Of a stretch of 64,000 nt of DNA, positions 9,825 to 19,254 are shown one piece after another (positions within the stretch are counted from its first letter, which is position 1; every line of letters begins with the position of its first letter). The notes beneath the pieces are model-generated. The model was not told the origin of the DNA. It searched no databases and saw only the letters and a program-made list of their open reading frames with translations. The DNA comes from Mycobacterium sp. PSTR-4-N. GTDB lineage: Bacteria > Actinomycetota > Actinomycetes > Mycobacteriales > Mycobacteriaceae. The position numbers and the translations under genes are program-made. The stretch lies in contig NZ_JAKRFN010000001.1 of assembly GCF_022348085.1 (NCBI RefSeq), forward strand, positions 62,001 through 126,000, read 5' to 3'.

Positions 9825-9938
9825 CGGGTGTCCTTCCCGGGCCGGTTCAGGGCGCTCACGCGCAGGTCCGCACGAATCAGTACCCACTGCGTCGCCATCT
9901 AGGCCCGAGGAACCCCGACGACACCGCAGAATGAACCG

Positions 9939-11105
9939 ATGCGCTTCGGGAACTTCATGGCACCGTTTCACCCCACCGGACAGAATCCGACGCTCGCGAT
10001 CGAACGCGATCTCGATCTGATCGTGGCGATGGACCGGCTGGGCTTTCACGAGGCATGGATCGGCGAGCACCATTCGGCGGGATTCGAGATCATCGCCTCG
10101 CCGGAGGTCATGATCGGCGTGGCCGCCGAGCGCACCAAGCACATCAAGCTCGGCACCGGCGTCAGCTCGCTGCCCTACCACCACCCGCTGATGCTGGCCG
10201 ACCGCATGGTGCTGCTCGACCATCTGACCCGCGGACGGGTGATGCTCGGCTGCGGGCCGGGTCAGCTGACTTCCGACGCGCACATGCTCGGCATCCCGGC
10301 CGACGAACAGCGGCCCCGGATGGAGCAGTGCCTCGAGGCGATCATGCGGCTGCTGCGCGGCGAGACCGTCACGATGCACACCGACGGCTTCACGTTGCAG
10401 GACGCCCGGCTGCAGCTCGCGCCCTACAGCGATCCGTGTTTCGACGTCGCGGTCGCCGCTTCCTTCTCCCCCACCGGCCCGCGCGGAGCGGGCAGGCACG
10501 GCATCGGGATGCTGTCGATCGCGGCCACGGCGCGACAGGGGATGGATCTGCTCGCCCAGCACTGGAAGACGTGGGAGGAGGTGGCGCTCGAGCACGGGCA
10601 CATCGCGGACCGGTCGAAGTGGCGCCTGGTCGGACCCATGCATCTGGCGGAGACGCGCGAGCAGGCCGAGCGCGACGTCGCGTACGGCATAGCCGAGTTC
10701 TCGCGTTACTTCAGCCACATCCTGCCCGCCGGACCGGTGCAGGGCGACACCGTCGCCGAGATCATCGCCAACAATCGGGAGTCCGGGTTCGCAGTGATCG
10801 GCACCCCCGATGACGCGGTCGCCAAGATCGACGAGTTGATCGAGGCCAGCGACGGTGGATTCGGGGCATTCCTGCTGTTCGACCACGACTGGGCGCCGCC
10901 CACGGCCAAGCTGAAAAGCTATGAGCTGTTCGCGCAGTACGTGATCCCGCACTTCACCGGCCAGCTCACCCCACCGCGCTCGTCGCAGGAGTGGGTCACC
11001 GCGAGTGGACGCGAATTCGTCGACCGCGCGGCGCATGCCATCGGCAAGGCGATCGAGGACCACGCCGCCGAACAACAGGCCAAGCATTCCCCGGCCGCCC
11101 CGTAG
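9939..11105 (+). CDS. LLM-class flavin-dependent oxidoreductase
   Basis: A 388-residue luciferase-like TIM-barrel monooxygenase or dehydrogenase using FMN or F420. It begins with the family opening MRFGNFMAPFH, then GFHEAWIGEHH (about 37-47) and GRVMLGCGPGQ (about 100-110), which form the flavin and phosphate pocket. Mycobacteria hold many paralogues, and the substrate cannot be assigned. It is divergent from the amino-acid permease (114-bp gap without clear repeats). Its TAG stop shares one base with the GTG of the following phosphotransferase-like gene, so the two are translationally coupled. Confidence 0.87.
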   Translation: MRFGNFMAPFHPTGQNPTLAIERDLDLIVAMDRLGFHEAWIGEHHSAGFEIIASPEVMIGVAAERTKHIKLGTGVSSLPYHHPLMLADRMVLLDHLTRGRVMLGCGPGQLTSDAHMLGIPADEQRPRMEQCLEAIMRLLRGETVTMHTDGFTLQDARLQLAPYSDPCFDVAVAASFSPTGPRGAGRHGIGMLSIAATARQGMDLLAQHWKTWEEVALEHGHIADRSKWRLVGPMHLAETREQAERDVAYGIAEFSRYFSHILPAGPVQGDTVAEIIANNRESGFAVIGTPDDAVAKIDELIEASDGGFGAFLLFDHDWAPPTAKLKSYELFAQYVIPHFTGQLTPPRSSQEWVTASGREFVDRAAHAIGKAIEDHAAEQQAKHSPAAP

Positions 11106-11908
11106 TGCTCGACCGGGATTCCCTGGCTCGGCCCCTGATCGAGGAATGGCAGCTGCGCGCCGACGGACCACCTCAGGACGGACCCGATGCGAGGACACTG
11201 CCGGTGCGCACCGCCGACGACGTACCGGCACTGCTCAAGATCGGCTCACCGGAATTCGCCCACGAGCATCTGGTGCTACGCCGGTGGAACGGCGACGGCG
11301 CGGTCCGACTGCTCCGGGCGGATCCGCACCGCCACGTCGTGCTGACCGAACGCGCCGGGCCGGCCACGCTGGACACGATGCGCGATACGGACGCCTGCGA
11401 GGTGGTGGCCGGCCTGTACACGCGGTTGCACGTGCCCTCGATGCCCCAACTTCCCTCCGCGACACAGGAATTGGGCCGCTGGCTCGATGACGCGCCACCG
11501 GTCTCCCCCACCGTGCCGCGCCGCCTGGTCGAGCAGGCGCATGCCCTCGGCCGTGACCTGCTCGCCGACGGCAAGGGCGCCGAGGTGGTCCTGCACGGCA
11601 ACCTGCACACCGCGACGGTGCGCGCCGCCGACCGCACACCGTGGCTGGCCGTCGACCCGCTGCCCGTCAACGGCGACCGCAACGACGACGTGGCGCCGAT
11701 GCTGACCCATCGCTGGGACGAGATCGCCGGGCGAGTGCGCGACGGTATCCGGCAACGCTTCTGGACGCTGGTCGACGTCGCGGGACTCGACGAGGACCGC
11801 ACGCGCGCCTGGGTGATCGTGCGCATGGTGCGGGCGGCCACCCGGGCCGATGTCGGACCGGATGAGGTGACGCGCTATCTCGCGATCGCCAAAGCGGTTC
11901 AGGACTGA
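11105..11908 (+). CDS. APH(6)/hydroxyurea phosphotransferase-like protein with degenerate catalytic loop
   Basis: A 267-residue protein of the aminoglycoside 6-/hydroxyurea phosphotransferase family. The candidate ATP lysine (LLKIG, K45), a nearby glutamate (E54) and the metal aspartate of the DFG-equivalent site (LAVDP, D184) are present. The catalytic loop normally reads HGDxHxxN; here it reads HGNLHTAT (164-171), so the catalytic Asp is Asn and the metal-binding Asn is Thr. This suggests an inactive or altered kinase. The GTG at 11105 overlaps the preceding stop by one base; longer in-frame readings would overlap that gene. It is probably a partner or regulator of the LLM oxidoreductase rather than a drug-resistance enzyme. 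Confidence 0.8.
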   Translation: MLDRDSLARPLIEEWQLRADGPPQDGPDARTLPVRTADDVPALLKIGSPEFAHEHLVLRRWNGDGAVRLLRADPHRHVVLTERAGPATLDTMRDTDACEVVAGLYTRLHVPSMPQLPSATQELGRWLDDAPPVSPTVPRRLVEQAHALGRDLLADGKGAEVVLHGNLHTATVRAADRTPWLAVDPLPVNGDRNDDVAPMLTHRWDEIAGRVRDGIRQRFWTLVDVAGLDEDRTRAWVIVRMVRAATRADVGPDEVTRYLAIAKAVQD

Positions 11909-11927
11909 CCGCATACGGTGACTGTCG

Positions 11928-12461
11928 ATGACCGATCCGAATCTGACGCTGATGCTCGACGAGTTCGCCCTGCAGCGACTGGTCCATCGATACTGCCGCG
12001 CCGTCGACCGCGGCGACGCCGACCTGCTCCGCAGCCTCTATCACGCCGGTGCGAGTGATCAGCACGGCGGCTTCTCGACGGGGACCGCCACGGATCTCGT
12101 CGCGCAGATCACCGCCGCGCGGCCGTACCTGAGAGCGATGCAACATCACGTCACGACGGTCAATTTCGCGATCGACGGAGACGCTGCCGAAGGCGAGGTG
12201 TACATGCTGGCCACCCACACCCTCGCGGCCGGCGACCACGACGTCGACGTCATCGTCGGCGGACGCTATCTCGACACGTACGAAAAGCGTTCCGGACGAT
12301 GGGGCTTCACGCATCGGATGATCGTCACCGACTGGGCCCGGGTCAGCGACCCCTCGCAGACCGACCTGCGCCACCCGATCACCCGCCACACCGCGATCGG
12401 CAGTCCCGGTGACGACGATCCGTCGCACGGTTTCTTCTCGCTCCTCGGGCGGGGCGGATGA
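11928..12461 (+). CDS. SnoaL-like (NTF2-fold) protein
   Basis: A 177-residue protein with the NTF2/SnoaL-like alpha+beta cone fold. It starts with a helical segment (FALQRLVHRYCRAVDRGD, about 13-30) that is typical of the SnoaL_4 group, followed by strands and an RYLDTYEKRSGRWGFTHR segment. Members include dehydratases, isomerases and hydrolases of small hydrophobic substrates, often in steroid or aromatic pathways, as well as many uncharacterised proteins. It follows the phosphotransferase-like gene by 19 bp and may belong to the same transcript. Function not assignable from sequence. Confidence 0.8.
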   Translation: MTDPNLTLMLDEFALQRLVHRYCRAVDRGDADLLRSLYHAGASDQHGGFSTGTATDLVAQITAARPYLRAMQHHVTTVNFAIDGDAAEGEVYMLATHTLAAGDHDVDVIVGGRYLDTYEKRSGRWGFTHRMIVTDWARVSDPSQTDLRHPITRHTAIGSPGDDDPSHGFFSLLGRGG

Positions 12462-12524
12462 CGATTCGGTGAATATGCTCCGCCCCGGTATCGGACCCCT
12501 CTCGTGACGGGTATGCCGGACGGT

Positions 12525-12956
12525 ATGGCTCTCGTCGACAGCACCGGGTTCGCGCATGTCCGCATCACCGTCAAGGACATCGCCCGCTCCAAGAAGTTCT
12601 ACGACACGGTGTTCGGCTGGCCGCTGGTGGTGGACACGTCATCGATGGCTGACGACCCGGGTATCGCGCAGTCACCCGAACGGTTCTTCGGCGGGGCCGT
12701 GTACCAGACACCCCAGGGCACCCTGTTCGGCCTGCGGCCCGGCGGCCACGGCGAGTTCGATCCGCAACACACGGGCCTGGACCACGTCAGCTTCGCCGTC
12801 GCCGGGCGCGGCGAACTGGCGGCGGCGCAGAGCGCGCTGGCCGACGCCGGAATCCCCCACGGCGCCATCACGGTGCTGGAGGAGGCCGGCATCGCGATCC
12901 TGTCTTTCCAGGATCCCGACGACATCAACATCGAACTGACCGCACCGCTGGACTGA
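12525..12956 (+). CDS. VOC (glyoxalase/extradiol fold) family protein
   Basis: A roughly 143-residue single-unit vicinal oxygen chelate protein with two beta-alpha-beta-beta-beta modules: FAHVRITVKDIARSKKFYD at the start and LDHVSFAV in the middle, ending NIELTAPLD. The candidate metal residues are the His of FAHVRI, the His of LDHVSF and the terminal Glu of NIELT, as in glyoxalase I-like enzymes. Three in-frame starts are possible (GTG 12504, ATG 12513, ATG 12525); none has a strong ribosome site, and the last gives the usual family N-terminus. The precise reaction is unknown. Confidence 0.82.
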   Translation: MALVDSTGFAHVRITVKDIARSKKFYDTVFGWPLVVDTSSMADDPGIAQSPERFFGGAVYQTPQGTLFGLRPGGHGEFDPQHTGLDHVSFAVAGRGELAAAQSALADAGIPHGAITVLEEAGIAILSFQDPDDINIELTAPLD

Positions 12957-12962
12957 ACGGCG

Positions 12963-14078
12963 TCACCCCACCTGCGTCGGCGCCTCGGAGAGTTTCACCA
13001 GCGCGACGTGGGGGCGCGTCGGCACGTGGTCGGCGTGGAACCACCGAAACGCCAGGTTGCCACGCGGATAGTCGACCGTGGAGATCGCATTGGGGTGTGC
13101 TGCCTGGCTTTTCGAGATGACCACGGTGACCGAACCGTCGCTGTTGGGCACCGCCGTCGCGCCGTTGATCGAGACCCGGGCGTCGGTCACGATGTGGCCG
13201 CCCATGAACTGGTTCCACACCACGAGGTTCCAGAAGCGGCACGCCGGCGGGCGATGGGTGACGACGAGCGCCTCGTCGTCGTCGAGAACGAAGCTCGCAT
13301 ACGCATAGCAGGCGTCACGGGCCGACCACCCGAAGTTCGCGTCGGGAACCTGGTAGGGCTCGCCGAATTCATTGGCCACCTGGCCGGTTTCGTGGCCGAG
13401 TGCGTGCGCATCGTCGACCCGGGTGCCCACCGTCAACGGAACGATGGCGAACATGGTGCGCAGCCACGTTGCGCAGGCGCGCAGCGAGGCTGCGGTTTCG
13501 GCATCTGAGTGTCGGATCGGGTCGGGCGGGTCGAGCGCCTCGATGTGCCAGCGCACCGGCCTGCCGGTCAGCGGATCGGCCTGATAGTCCCTCGTGACGA
13601 GCACCGCCACCTGAGGTAGCGGTCCGATCTCGAAGGAGAAGTCGCCGTCGGCGTCCATCCGGCCGTCGGCCTCGAGGTCGGAATCGTTGACGATGGCGAC
13701 GATCCGGTCCGACCAGCTGCCGGGCGATGGCTCGTTGTAAGCGGTGACCGAAAAGTACACGCTGTCACCGCGATTGCCACTGATCCGGTACCGACGGCGG
13801 TCGTCGACGGGGCACAGGTGGTACCAGGCGTCGGTGTTGTCTCCTCCCCAGCGGCGGTCTCGGCGGAACGGCGTGTTGAGCTCGACGAACTGGGGTCTGC
13901 TGCGCTCGGCGAACAGGTACGTGTCGAAGGCGACGCCGAGCGTGGTGGCCAGCATCCGATAGCCGTCGGCGAGGTGGCGGTCGTCGGCGACGGCCCGGTC
14001 GCCCTCGGTGAACCCGCGGTCGAGTTCACCCAGGGTCTGGACCAATTCCCGCCAGGCAGTGGTGGATTCGGCGCTCAC
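12963..14078 (-). CDS. DUF1214 domain protein
   Basis: A 371-residue protein with the DUF1214 C-terminal region (about 250-365; CRFWNLVVWNQFM and a late WFHADHVP segment). The N-terminal half contains RISGNRGDSVYFSV. The family is widespread in mycobacteria and its function is not established. No signal peptide or membrane helix is visible, so a cytoplasmic location is likely. The ATG at 14078 overlaps the TetR gene by 4 bp, so the two form an operon and TetR probably regulates this gene. Convergent with the VOC gene 6 bp away. Confidence 0.83.
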   Translation of the reverse strand: MSAESTTAWRELVQTLGELDRGFTEGDRAVADDRHLADGYRMLATTLGVAFDTYLFAERSRPQFVELNTPFRRDRRWGGDNTDAWYHLCPVDDRRRYRISGNRGDSVYFSVTAYNEPSPGSWSDRIVAIVNDSDLEADGRMDADGDFSFEIGPLPQVAVLVTRDYQADPLTGRPVRWHIEALDPPDPIRHSDAETAASLRACATWLRTMFAIVPLTVGTRVDDAHALGHETGQVANEFGEPYQVPDANFGWSARDACYAYASFVLDDDEALVVTHRPPACRFWNLVVWNQFMGGHIVTDARVSINGATAVPNSDGSVTVVISKSQAAHPNAISTVDYPRGNLAFRWFHADHVPTRPHVALVKLSEAPTQVG

Positions 14079-14650
14079 GTGGCGATTCCTCTCGTGATCA
14101 GGGTGGCGGTCCGGTCCAGCCAGCCGTCATCGGGCACATCGGGGCGGGTCAGCAGCGAGAGCATCGTGATGCCGGCGACGGCTTGGGCGAGTTCTGCCGC
14201 GTCAACGTCCGGGCGGGCCTCGCCGCGCTGCACGGCCGCGCGCAGGAAGTCGCCCAGTCCACGGGTGATTACGTCGCCGAACCGTGCCAGAAGTGCGGCG
14301 TGCAGTGTGGGGTCCGCAGCCATCTCGGCGATCAGGCCCGGGATGGCGGCCCGGGCCGGGGGTGCGGTGAGCAGAGCCGCGACCCGACGCACCATCTCGC
14401 GGATGTCGGCGGGCAGCGATCCCGTCGACGGAATCCGGGTCGCCTCCCCGATCGGGAAGACCGCCTCGTGCACCAGATGCGCTTTGCTCGGCCAGCGCCG
14501 GTAGATCGCGGGCTTGCTGGTCCCGGCCCGCCGGGCGATCGCATCGACCGACAGTTCGGCGTACGGCACCTCGGCGATCATCTCGGCAGCGGCCGTCAAC
14601 ACGGCGTCGTCGATGCGCCGGTCGCGGGGCCGGCCGAGCTCTGTCGTCAT
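14075..14650 (-). CDS. TetR family transcriptional regulator
   Basis: A 191-residue regulator with an N-terminal helix-turn-helix (about 15-60; DAIARRAGTSKPAIYRRWPSK). The remainder is a helical ligand-binding domain. The ATG at 14650 (MTTELGRPRD) gives a normal TetR N-terminus; the longer open frame would run into the divergent sulfotransferase gene. Its last codons overlap the DUF1214 start by 4 bp. It lies head-to-head with the sulfotransferase gene with only about 30 bp between, so one operator could control both directions. Confidence 0.88.
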   Translation of the reverse strand: MTTELGRPRDRRIDDAVLTAAAEMIAEVPYAELSVDAIARRAGTSKPAIYRRWPSKAHLVHEAVFPIGEATRIPSTGSLPADIREMVRRVAALLTAPPARAAIPGLIAEMAADPTLHAALLARFGDVITRGLGDFLRAAVQRGEARPDVDAAELAQAVAGITMLSLLTRPDVPDDGWLDRTATLITRGIAT

Positions 14651-14653
14651 TAC

Positions 14654-14668
14654 GTGACTCAGAGTAAC
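14654..14668. promoter_or_regulatory. Imperfect inverted repeat between tetR and sulfotransferase
   Basis: GTGACT-CAG-AGTAAC (5 of 6 positions symmetric) fills the centre of the very short divergent gap. The surrounding sequence is unusually AT-rich for this genome (AGTAACATAACTT). It is a plausible operator for the adjacent TetR protein. Confidence 0.35.
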
Positions 14669-14681
14669 ATAACTTGCTGTG

Positions 14682-15926
14682 ATGCACACCACACCCGCTG
14701 TCATCGAGCTCACCGACCTGGCGCGACCGCGCTACACCGTTGAGGCGCAACAGGTTCGGGACATGATCGCGTCGGTCGCAGATGGCTGCGAACTGACCTC
14801 GGACGCGCTGCACGCGGCCGCACGGGACGCGACCGGTCTGGACGACTTCGGCGCCGACGACTACCGGGAACGCCTCGACGTCTACCTCGGCGCCCTGGCC
14901 GACCTCGACGACATGCACGAGTGCGGCCGGGTGAACTTCTTCCGCCAGCTGTCCCAGTGGTTGACCAATCGGTTGCTTCTCACCGATCTGCTGCGCCGCC
15001 ATCCCGAGATCCACGACGTCGAACTCGTCCCGCCGGTCGTCATCGCCGGGCTCCCCCGCACCGGCACCACGCATCTGCACAACATGCTCGCCGCCGGCCC
15101 CACCTTCCGCACGATGCCCTACTGGGAGAGCGCCGAGCCGTTTCCCCTGCCGGCCGAGACCGGGATGGAGCCCGACCCGCGGGTGGCGCGCATGGAGCTG
15201 GCGGTGTCGATGATGGATCTGCTACTCCCGCACTTCCGCGCGATGCACGAGATGACGAGCGAGCACGTGCACGAGGAGATTCAACTGCTGGCCAACGACT
15301 TCTCCACGATGCTGATGGAGACGCTGGCACACGTACCGACCTGGCGCGAGTACTACCGCGCCCACGACCAGACACCGCACTACGAGTATCTGCGCACCCA
15401 GCTGAAAGCGATGCAGTTCCTGCGCGGCGGCCGCCGCTGGCTGCTCAAATCACCACAGCACCTCGAGCAGCTCACCGTGCTGAGGCGCGTCTTCCCCGGT
15501 GCCGTGGTGGTGTGCACGCACCGCGATCCCGTCCCGGTGGCGATCTCCATGGTGGCGATGGTGGCCTACACCGCCCGGATGTACAGCGCCGCACCGCCCG
15601 TGCGCACGATCGCGTCCTCCTGGGCCGATCGGCTCGAGCAGCTGCTCGAGGCGCTGGTGCGCGATCGCGACACCGTGGGTCCGGATGAGTCGGCCGACGT
15701 CCGCTTCGACGAGTTCATGGCCGACGAACGCGGCGTCGCCGAGCGGGTGTACGCCCTGGCCGGCGAAGCTCTGACCGAGGAGGCGCGGACCGCCATCGAC
15801 GGCTATCTGGCCGGGCACCAACGCAACCGGTTCGGCCGCGTGGCGTGTACCGGCGCGATGGTGGGACTCGACGAGCAGGAACTGGCCGCACGGTTCAGCG
15901 GCTACGTCCGACGATTCCTGAGGTGA
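14682..15926 (+). CDS. Sulfotransferase family protein
   Basis: A 414-residue PAPS-dependent sulfotransferase of the large mycobacterial sulfotransferase_3 group. The 5'-phosphosulfate loop is GLPRTGTTHLHNML (about 126-139). The 3'-phosphate site is seen in WLLKSPQHLEQL and VVCTHRDPV. Mycobacterial members sulfate lipids, and some act on sterols or other small molecules. The acceptor is not predictable here. ATG at 14682, with an in-frame GTG just before it at 14679. It is divergent from the TetR regulator; its stop directly abuts the convergent GH13 gene. Confidence 0.88.
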   Translation: MHTTPAVIELTDLARPRYTVEAQQVRDMIASVADGCELTSDALHAAARDATGLDDFGADDYRERLDVYLGALADLDDMHECGRVNFFRQLSQWLTNRLLLTDLLRRHPEIHDVELVPPVVIAGLPRTGTTHLHNMLAAGPTFRTMPYWESAEPFPLPAETGMEPDPRVARMELAVSMMDLLLPHFRAMHEMTSEHVHEEIQLLANDFSTMLMETLAHVPTWREYYRAHDQTPHYEYLRTQLKAMQFLRGGRRWLLKSPQHLEQLTVLRRVFPGAVVVCTHRDPVPVAISMVAMVAYTARMYSAAPPVRTIASSWADRLEQLLEALVRDRDTVGPDESADVRFDEFMADERGVAERVYALAGEALTEEARTAIDGYLAGHQRNRFGRVACTGAMVGLDEQELAARFSGYVRRFLR

Positions 15927-18146
15927 TCACTCCGGCGCGGCCGGAGCCTCCACGAGCAGCGACATCCCGTGCAACGGCGGCATTTCGGTCGCGAAGCTGT
16001 GCAGATCGTCCACGGTGGCGATCTCGTTGCCGCTGAACATGTCCGACACCACCGCGCCGGGCGGCAGATGCTCGGACCGCACGGTGCCGGCGATGTGCTC
16101 CTGAGCGAAATTGAGCACGGTGAGCTGCAAGCGTCCCTCGCCGTCGAGCTCGTGGACCAGCACGAGCATGCCGCGGTGCGACACCTCGGGGATGTCGAGC
16201 TGACGGCTGGTCGCAATCCCGTAGTGCGAGCGCACTTTCAGGATGGCCTGCAATTGCCGGATGAAGCTGGTCTCGTCGGCGAGCTGCTGCGGGATGGGCC
16301 CGTACAGGTTGCGGCCCATCGGCATTCCGGCGGAGGACTGTCGTGCATTCGGGTTGGTCCCCATCAGGTCGTGCGCGCCGCGGTTGATCCACCGGGTGTC
16401 GCCCTCGGCCACCAGCTCGGCGACCTGGGAGACCGGCAGGGTCAACATGCCGACCAGATCCCAGCCCGACAGAGCGAACACGCCCGGCTGCAACGCGTTG
16501 AACATCGCGAGCAGCAGGTGCGCACGCCGGATGGGATCGATGTCGTCGATCTCGTCGAGGTCCGACACGCCCAAGGCTGCACACACGACCGTTGCTGTGG
16601 TGCAGGCGATTCCGTTGGTCGTGAAGGTCCGGTTGTACGGTGCGTCCGGCCCGGTGAGGTGCTCGATCAGATCGCTGCGCACGCTCGCTGCGATCTGCTC
16701 GCCGGTGGCCTCCGCGCCCCGGAAGCTGTAGACGTCGTCGCGGTGCCCGTTCTCCCAGTGCAGCAGCTCGTAGGTGAGCTCGTCGTGGTTCTGCAGCGCG
16801 TGCACCAGCGACGCGGGATCGACGCCGAGCTCCAGCGTGGTGCGCAGCGTCAGCCGCAGGAATTCGGTGTCGCCCGTGGCCAGGGCGTGATGGTAGGCCG
16901 GGCGGTTGACGAAGTCATAGGACAGGTCGGCGCCCGCCTCACCGATCTGGCGGATGTCGTCGATCGTGAGATTCAGCTCCTGGAAGGTGAACCCGCCGAC
17001 CTTGCGCACCATGCTGGCGATCAGATGGTTGGCCGCCTCGGAGAGCGGATGCCCCTCCGACCACGCCGACGACCCTTCGGCCGCCGCCTTTTCCACACCG
17101 AGGAAGCCGTTGGCGTCCAGGCGCAGCGCACCGGTGCCCAGATCGGCCAGGGAATGCAGCGCATCACCGATGACCAGCCGCATACCCGCGAACGACGGAT
17201 CCAGCCAGTTGATCGACGGCTGACCGTCCTTGAAGTAGTGCAGATAGACCCACCGACGCTCGACACCGTCGACTCCGGTGACCGGGCGTGTGACGCTCCA
17301 GTTGGTCTCCTTGACGCCCTCGGCGTAGAAGATGACGCGCTGCAGCCGACCGATGATGTAACCGGCCTTGTCGAGCCACTCCTCGGTGGCCGCGTCGATG
17401 TTGACGGAGTCGGCGCCGGCCGGGACGTCGGGCAACTCGTGCCAGTCACGCGGATCGATCTCGACCATGTGGTAGATGCCCGGGTAGTCCGCGTATTTCA
17501 TCTCGGCCAACCGGAAGTCGGCGCCCTTGCCGGTGTGGCCGGGGACGATGTCGTCGATGATGGTGCCGCCGTACCACGCAGCCGTCGCGCACATCTGGCG
17601 GAACTCGTCCTCGGTGCCGAACGCCGGATCGATCTGCGTGCCGATCCGGTCGAAGTGACCGTCGACGCTCGGGGTGTACTGCCACCCGGAGATGCCGCCC
17701 GCCCGTTTGACCGGGCCGGTGTGGACGGCCTCGATGCCGATCTCGGCGAACGCCTTCCACATGTCCTCACTGGCCATCGCCTTGAGGAACGATTCGTCAG
17801 GGCGGGTGATCAGCGACAGCGGGTACGCGGTGAACCACACCGAGGCGGTGTCGACGGCGCCGCGCGGATTCGGTGTGGCGAAGGGGTTCTGCCACATCGA
17901 CCCCTGGCCGGAGAACTGGGCGCTGATCTCGTTGGCATCGGCCAGCATCGACTGGGCGCGCAGCCACTCCACGTAGGCGGGATTGTTCCCGTTGGCCGGG
18001 CCGTCCTGAGCGACAGAGCGGCGCACGAACGACGTCTTGACCCGCGGCCGGAATCGCAGCGTGCGAGGCCGCGCCGGATGAAGGTGCTCGGCGTAGGTGG
18101 GTTCGACCGACTCGTGGCCCTCGTCGGTGACCTCCAACTCCGACAT
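15927..18146 (-). CDS. GH13 alpha-amylase-family glucosyltransferase (trehalose synthase-like)
   Basis: A 739-residue glycoside hydrolase family 13 protein. The catalytic triad is complete: nucleophile in ALRLDANGF (D344), acid/base in FQELNL (E390), stabiliser in LQNHDEL (D455). The family includes maltose-trehalose interconverting TreS and related amylases. At 739 residues it is longer than mycobacterial TreS (about 600) and has an N-terminal extension, so it is a paralogue of uncertain substrate. No signal peptide, so probably cytoplasmic alpha-glucan or trehalose metabolism. The ATG at 18146 follows a strong AGGAGGAG ribosome site, which excludes the longer frame. Divergent from the transglycosylase. 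Confidence 0.85.
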   Translation of the reverse strand: MSELEVTDEGHESVEPTYAEHLHPARPRTLRFRPRVKTSFVRRSVAQDGPANGNNPAYVEWLRAQSMLADANEISAQFSGQGSMWQNPFATPNPRGAVDTASVWFTAYPLSLITRPDESFLKAMASEDMWKAFAEIGIEAVHTGPVKRAGGISGWQYTPSVDGHFDRIGTQIDPAFGTEDEFRQMCATAAWYGGTIIDDIVPGHTGKGADFRLAEMKYADYPGIYHMVEIDPRDWHELPDVPAGADSVNIDAATEEWLDKAGYIIGRLQRVIFYAEGVKETNWSVTRPVTGVDGVERRWVYLHYFKDGQPSINWLDPSFAGMRLVIGDALHSLADLGTGALRLDANGFLGVEKAAAEGSSAWSEGHPLSEAANHLIASMVRKVGGFTFQELNLTIDDIRQIGEAGADLSYDFVNRPAYHHALATGDTEFLRLTLRTTLELGVDPASLVHALQNHDELTYELLHWENGHRDDVYSFRGAEATGEQIAASVRSDLIEHLTGPDAPYNRTFTTNGIACTTATVVCAALGVSDLDEIDDIDPIRRAHLLLAMFNALQPGVFALSGWDLVGMLTLPVSQVAELVAEGDTRWINRGAHDLMGTNPNARQSSAGMPMGRNLYGPIPQQLADETSFIRQLQAILKVRSHYGIATSRQLDIPEVSHRGMLVLVHELDGEGRLQLTVLNFAQEHIAGTVRSEHLPPGAVVSDMFSGNEIATVDDLHSFATEMPPLHGMSLLVEAPAAPE

Positions 18147-18321
18147 GCATCTCCTCCTCGTTGGCGGCGTTCGTGCCCGGATTTCCCAGCCCGTATCCCG
18201 GCGGTATTGCCACCACACCGTGGCTGGAAACCGTTCGACGCATACTGTGGCGCGATCGCCAGTGACGACGATACTGGCGGCCGGGCGGGATTGACGCGAC
18301 GTCACAGCAGAGGAGTACGGC

Positions 18322-19245
18322 CTGAGCACGAGAACCGCAGTTCGCATCGCAGCGGCGCTCGTCGCGCTGGGCGTGCCGGTGCTGTCCGGCTGCTCAGCCG
18401 GCACGGAGCCGCCCGCGGCGACCGCACCTTCCCCGCCGCCGGTCTCCGCGCCGGCACCTCGGGTGTTGGCCACCGACCCGGTCGGTCTCGCCGACGGGGT
18501 CGTCGCCGACGAACGGGCGCTGCGCGACCCTGCGTCGCCGGACGCGCTCGTCGTCGCCGCCGCCCGGCGCCAGCAGGCGGCCTACCGGCTGCTCGCCCGC
18601 CGTCCCGAATGGGACGGGATCGCCCGCGCGCGGGTGCCCGACGGGCTGCGTGGCGCCTACGACCTCAACATCGACGCCCGCCGTGAGCTCGCAGCCATGG
18701 CCCGGCCCAGGGCGACCCTGCCGGCGTGGCGGCTCGTGGCGCCGCGGCCCGTCCATGAGCTGATGCGCTATTACCGCGAGGCGGAGGCCGCCTTCGGCGT
18801 CGACTGGCACGTGCTCGCCGCCGTCAACTTCGTCGAGACCGCGTTCGGGCGGGTGGCCGGGGTCAGCACGGCGGGTGCCCAGGGCCCGATGCAGTTCATG
18901 CCGGCGACGTTCGCGGCGTACGGCGCCGGAGGCGACATCCATGACCCGCGCGACGCCATCATGGCCGCCGGCCGCTACCTCTCCGCCAACGGCTTCGCGC
19001 GCGACCGCGACCATGCGCTGTACCGCTACAACAACTCGCGGCAGTACGTGCGGGCGATCACCGACTACGCGACGGTGATCGCCGCCGACCCGGCGGGACT
19101 GCGGGGGTTCTACTGCTGGGGCGTCTACGTCAACACCACCGCCGGTGACGTACTGCTGCCCGATGACTACGCAGCCACCGAGCCGATTCCGGTGGAGGAC
19201 TATCTGGCATCGAAAAGGGTATCGAAACCCGTTGCAGGACGCTGA
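18322..19245 (+). CDS. Lytic murein transglycosylase, lipoprotein, probable CTG start
   Basis: A 307-residue cell-wall lytic transglycosylase with a C-terminal SLT-like domain. The catalytic glutamate is in NFVETAFGR, followed by [13 protein letters not shown] and a YNNSRQYV segment typical of the fold. No ATG or GTG gives a signal peptide: the first GTG (18373) begins inside it. Starting at CTG 18322 adds a charged, hydrophobic leader ending in a lipobox (VLSGC), and CTG is preceded by AGAGGAG at good spacing. It is therefore read as an exported lipoprotein that acts on peptidoglycan in the periplasmic space. Divergent from GH13 over a 175-bp gap. Confidence 0.82.
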   Translation: MSTRTAVRIAAALVALGVPVLSGCSAGTEPPAATAPSPPPVSAPAPRVLATDPVGLADGVVADERALRDPASPDALVVAAARRQQAAYRLLARRPEWDGIARARVPDGLRGAYDLNIDARRELAAMARPRATLPAWRLVAPRPVHELMRYYREAEAAFGVDWHVLAAVNFVETAFGRVAGVSTAGAQGPMQFMPATFAAYGAGGDIHDPRDAIMAAGRYLSANGFARDRDHALYRYNNSRQYVRAITDYATVIAADPAGLRGFYCWGVYVNTTAGDVLLPDDYAATEPIPVEDYLASKRVSKPVAGR

Positions 19246-19254
19246 TTCTGGTCG

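Noticed and set aside
9825..11231. Extending the permease frame upstream to 11231
   Set aside because: That stretch is antisense to the LLM oxidoreductase; the ribosome site and the family N-terminus place the start at 9824.
11105..11908. Calling this an aminoglycoside resistance gene
   Set aside because: The catalytic loop has lost the base and metal-binding residues, so activity is doubtful.
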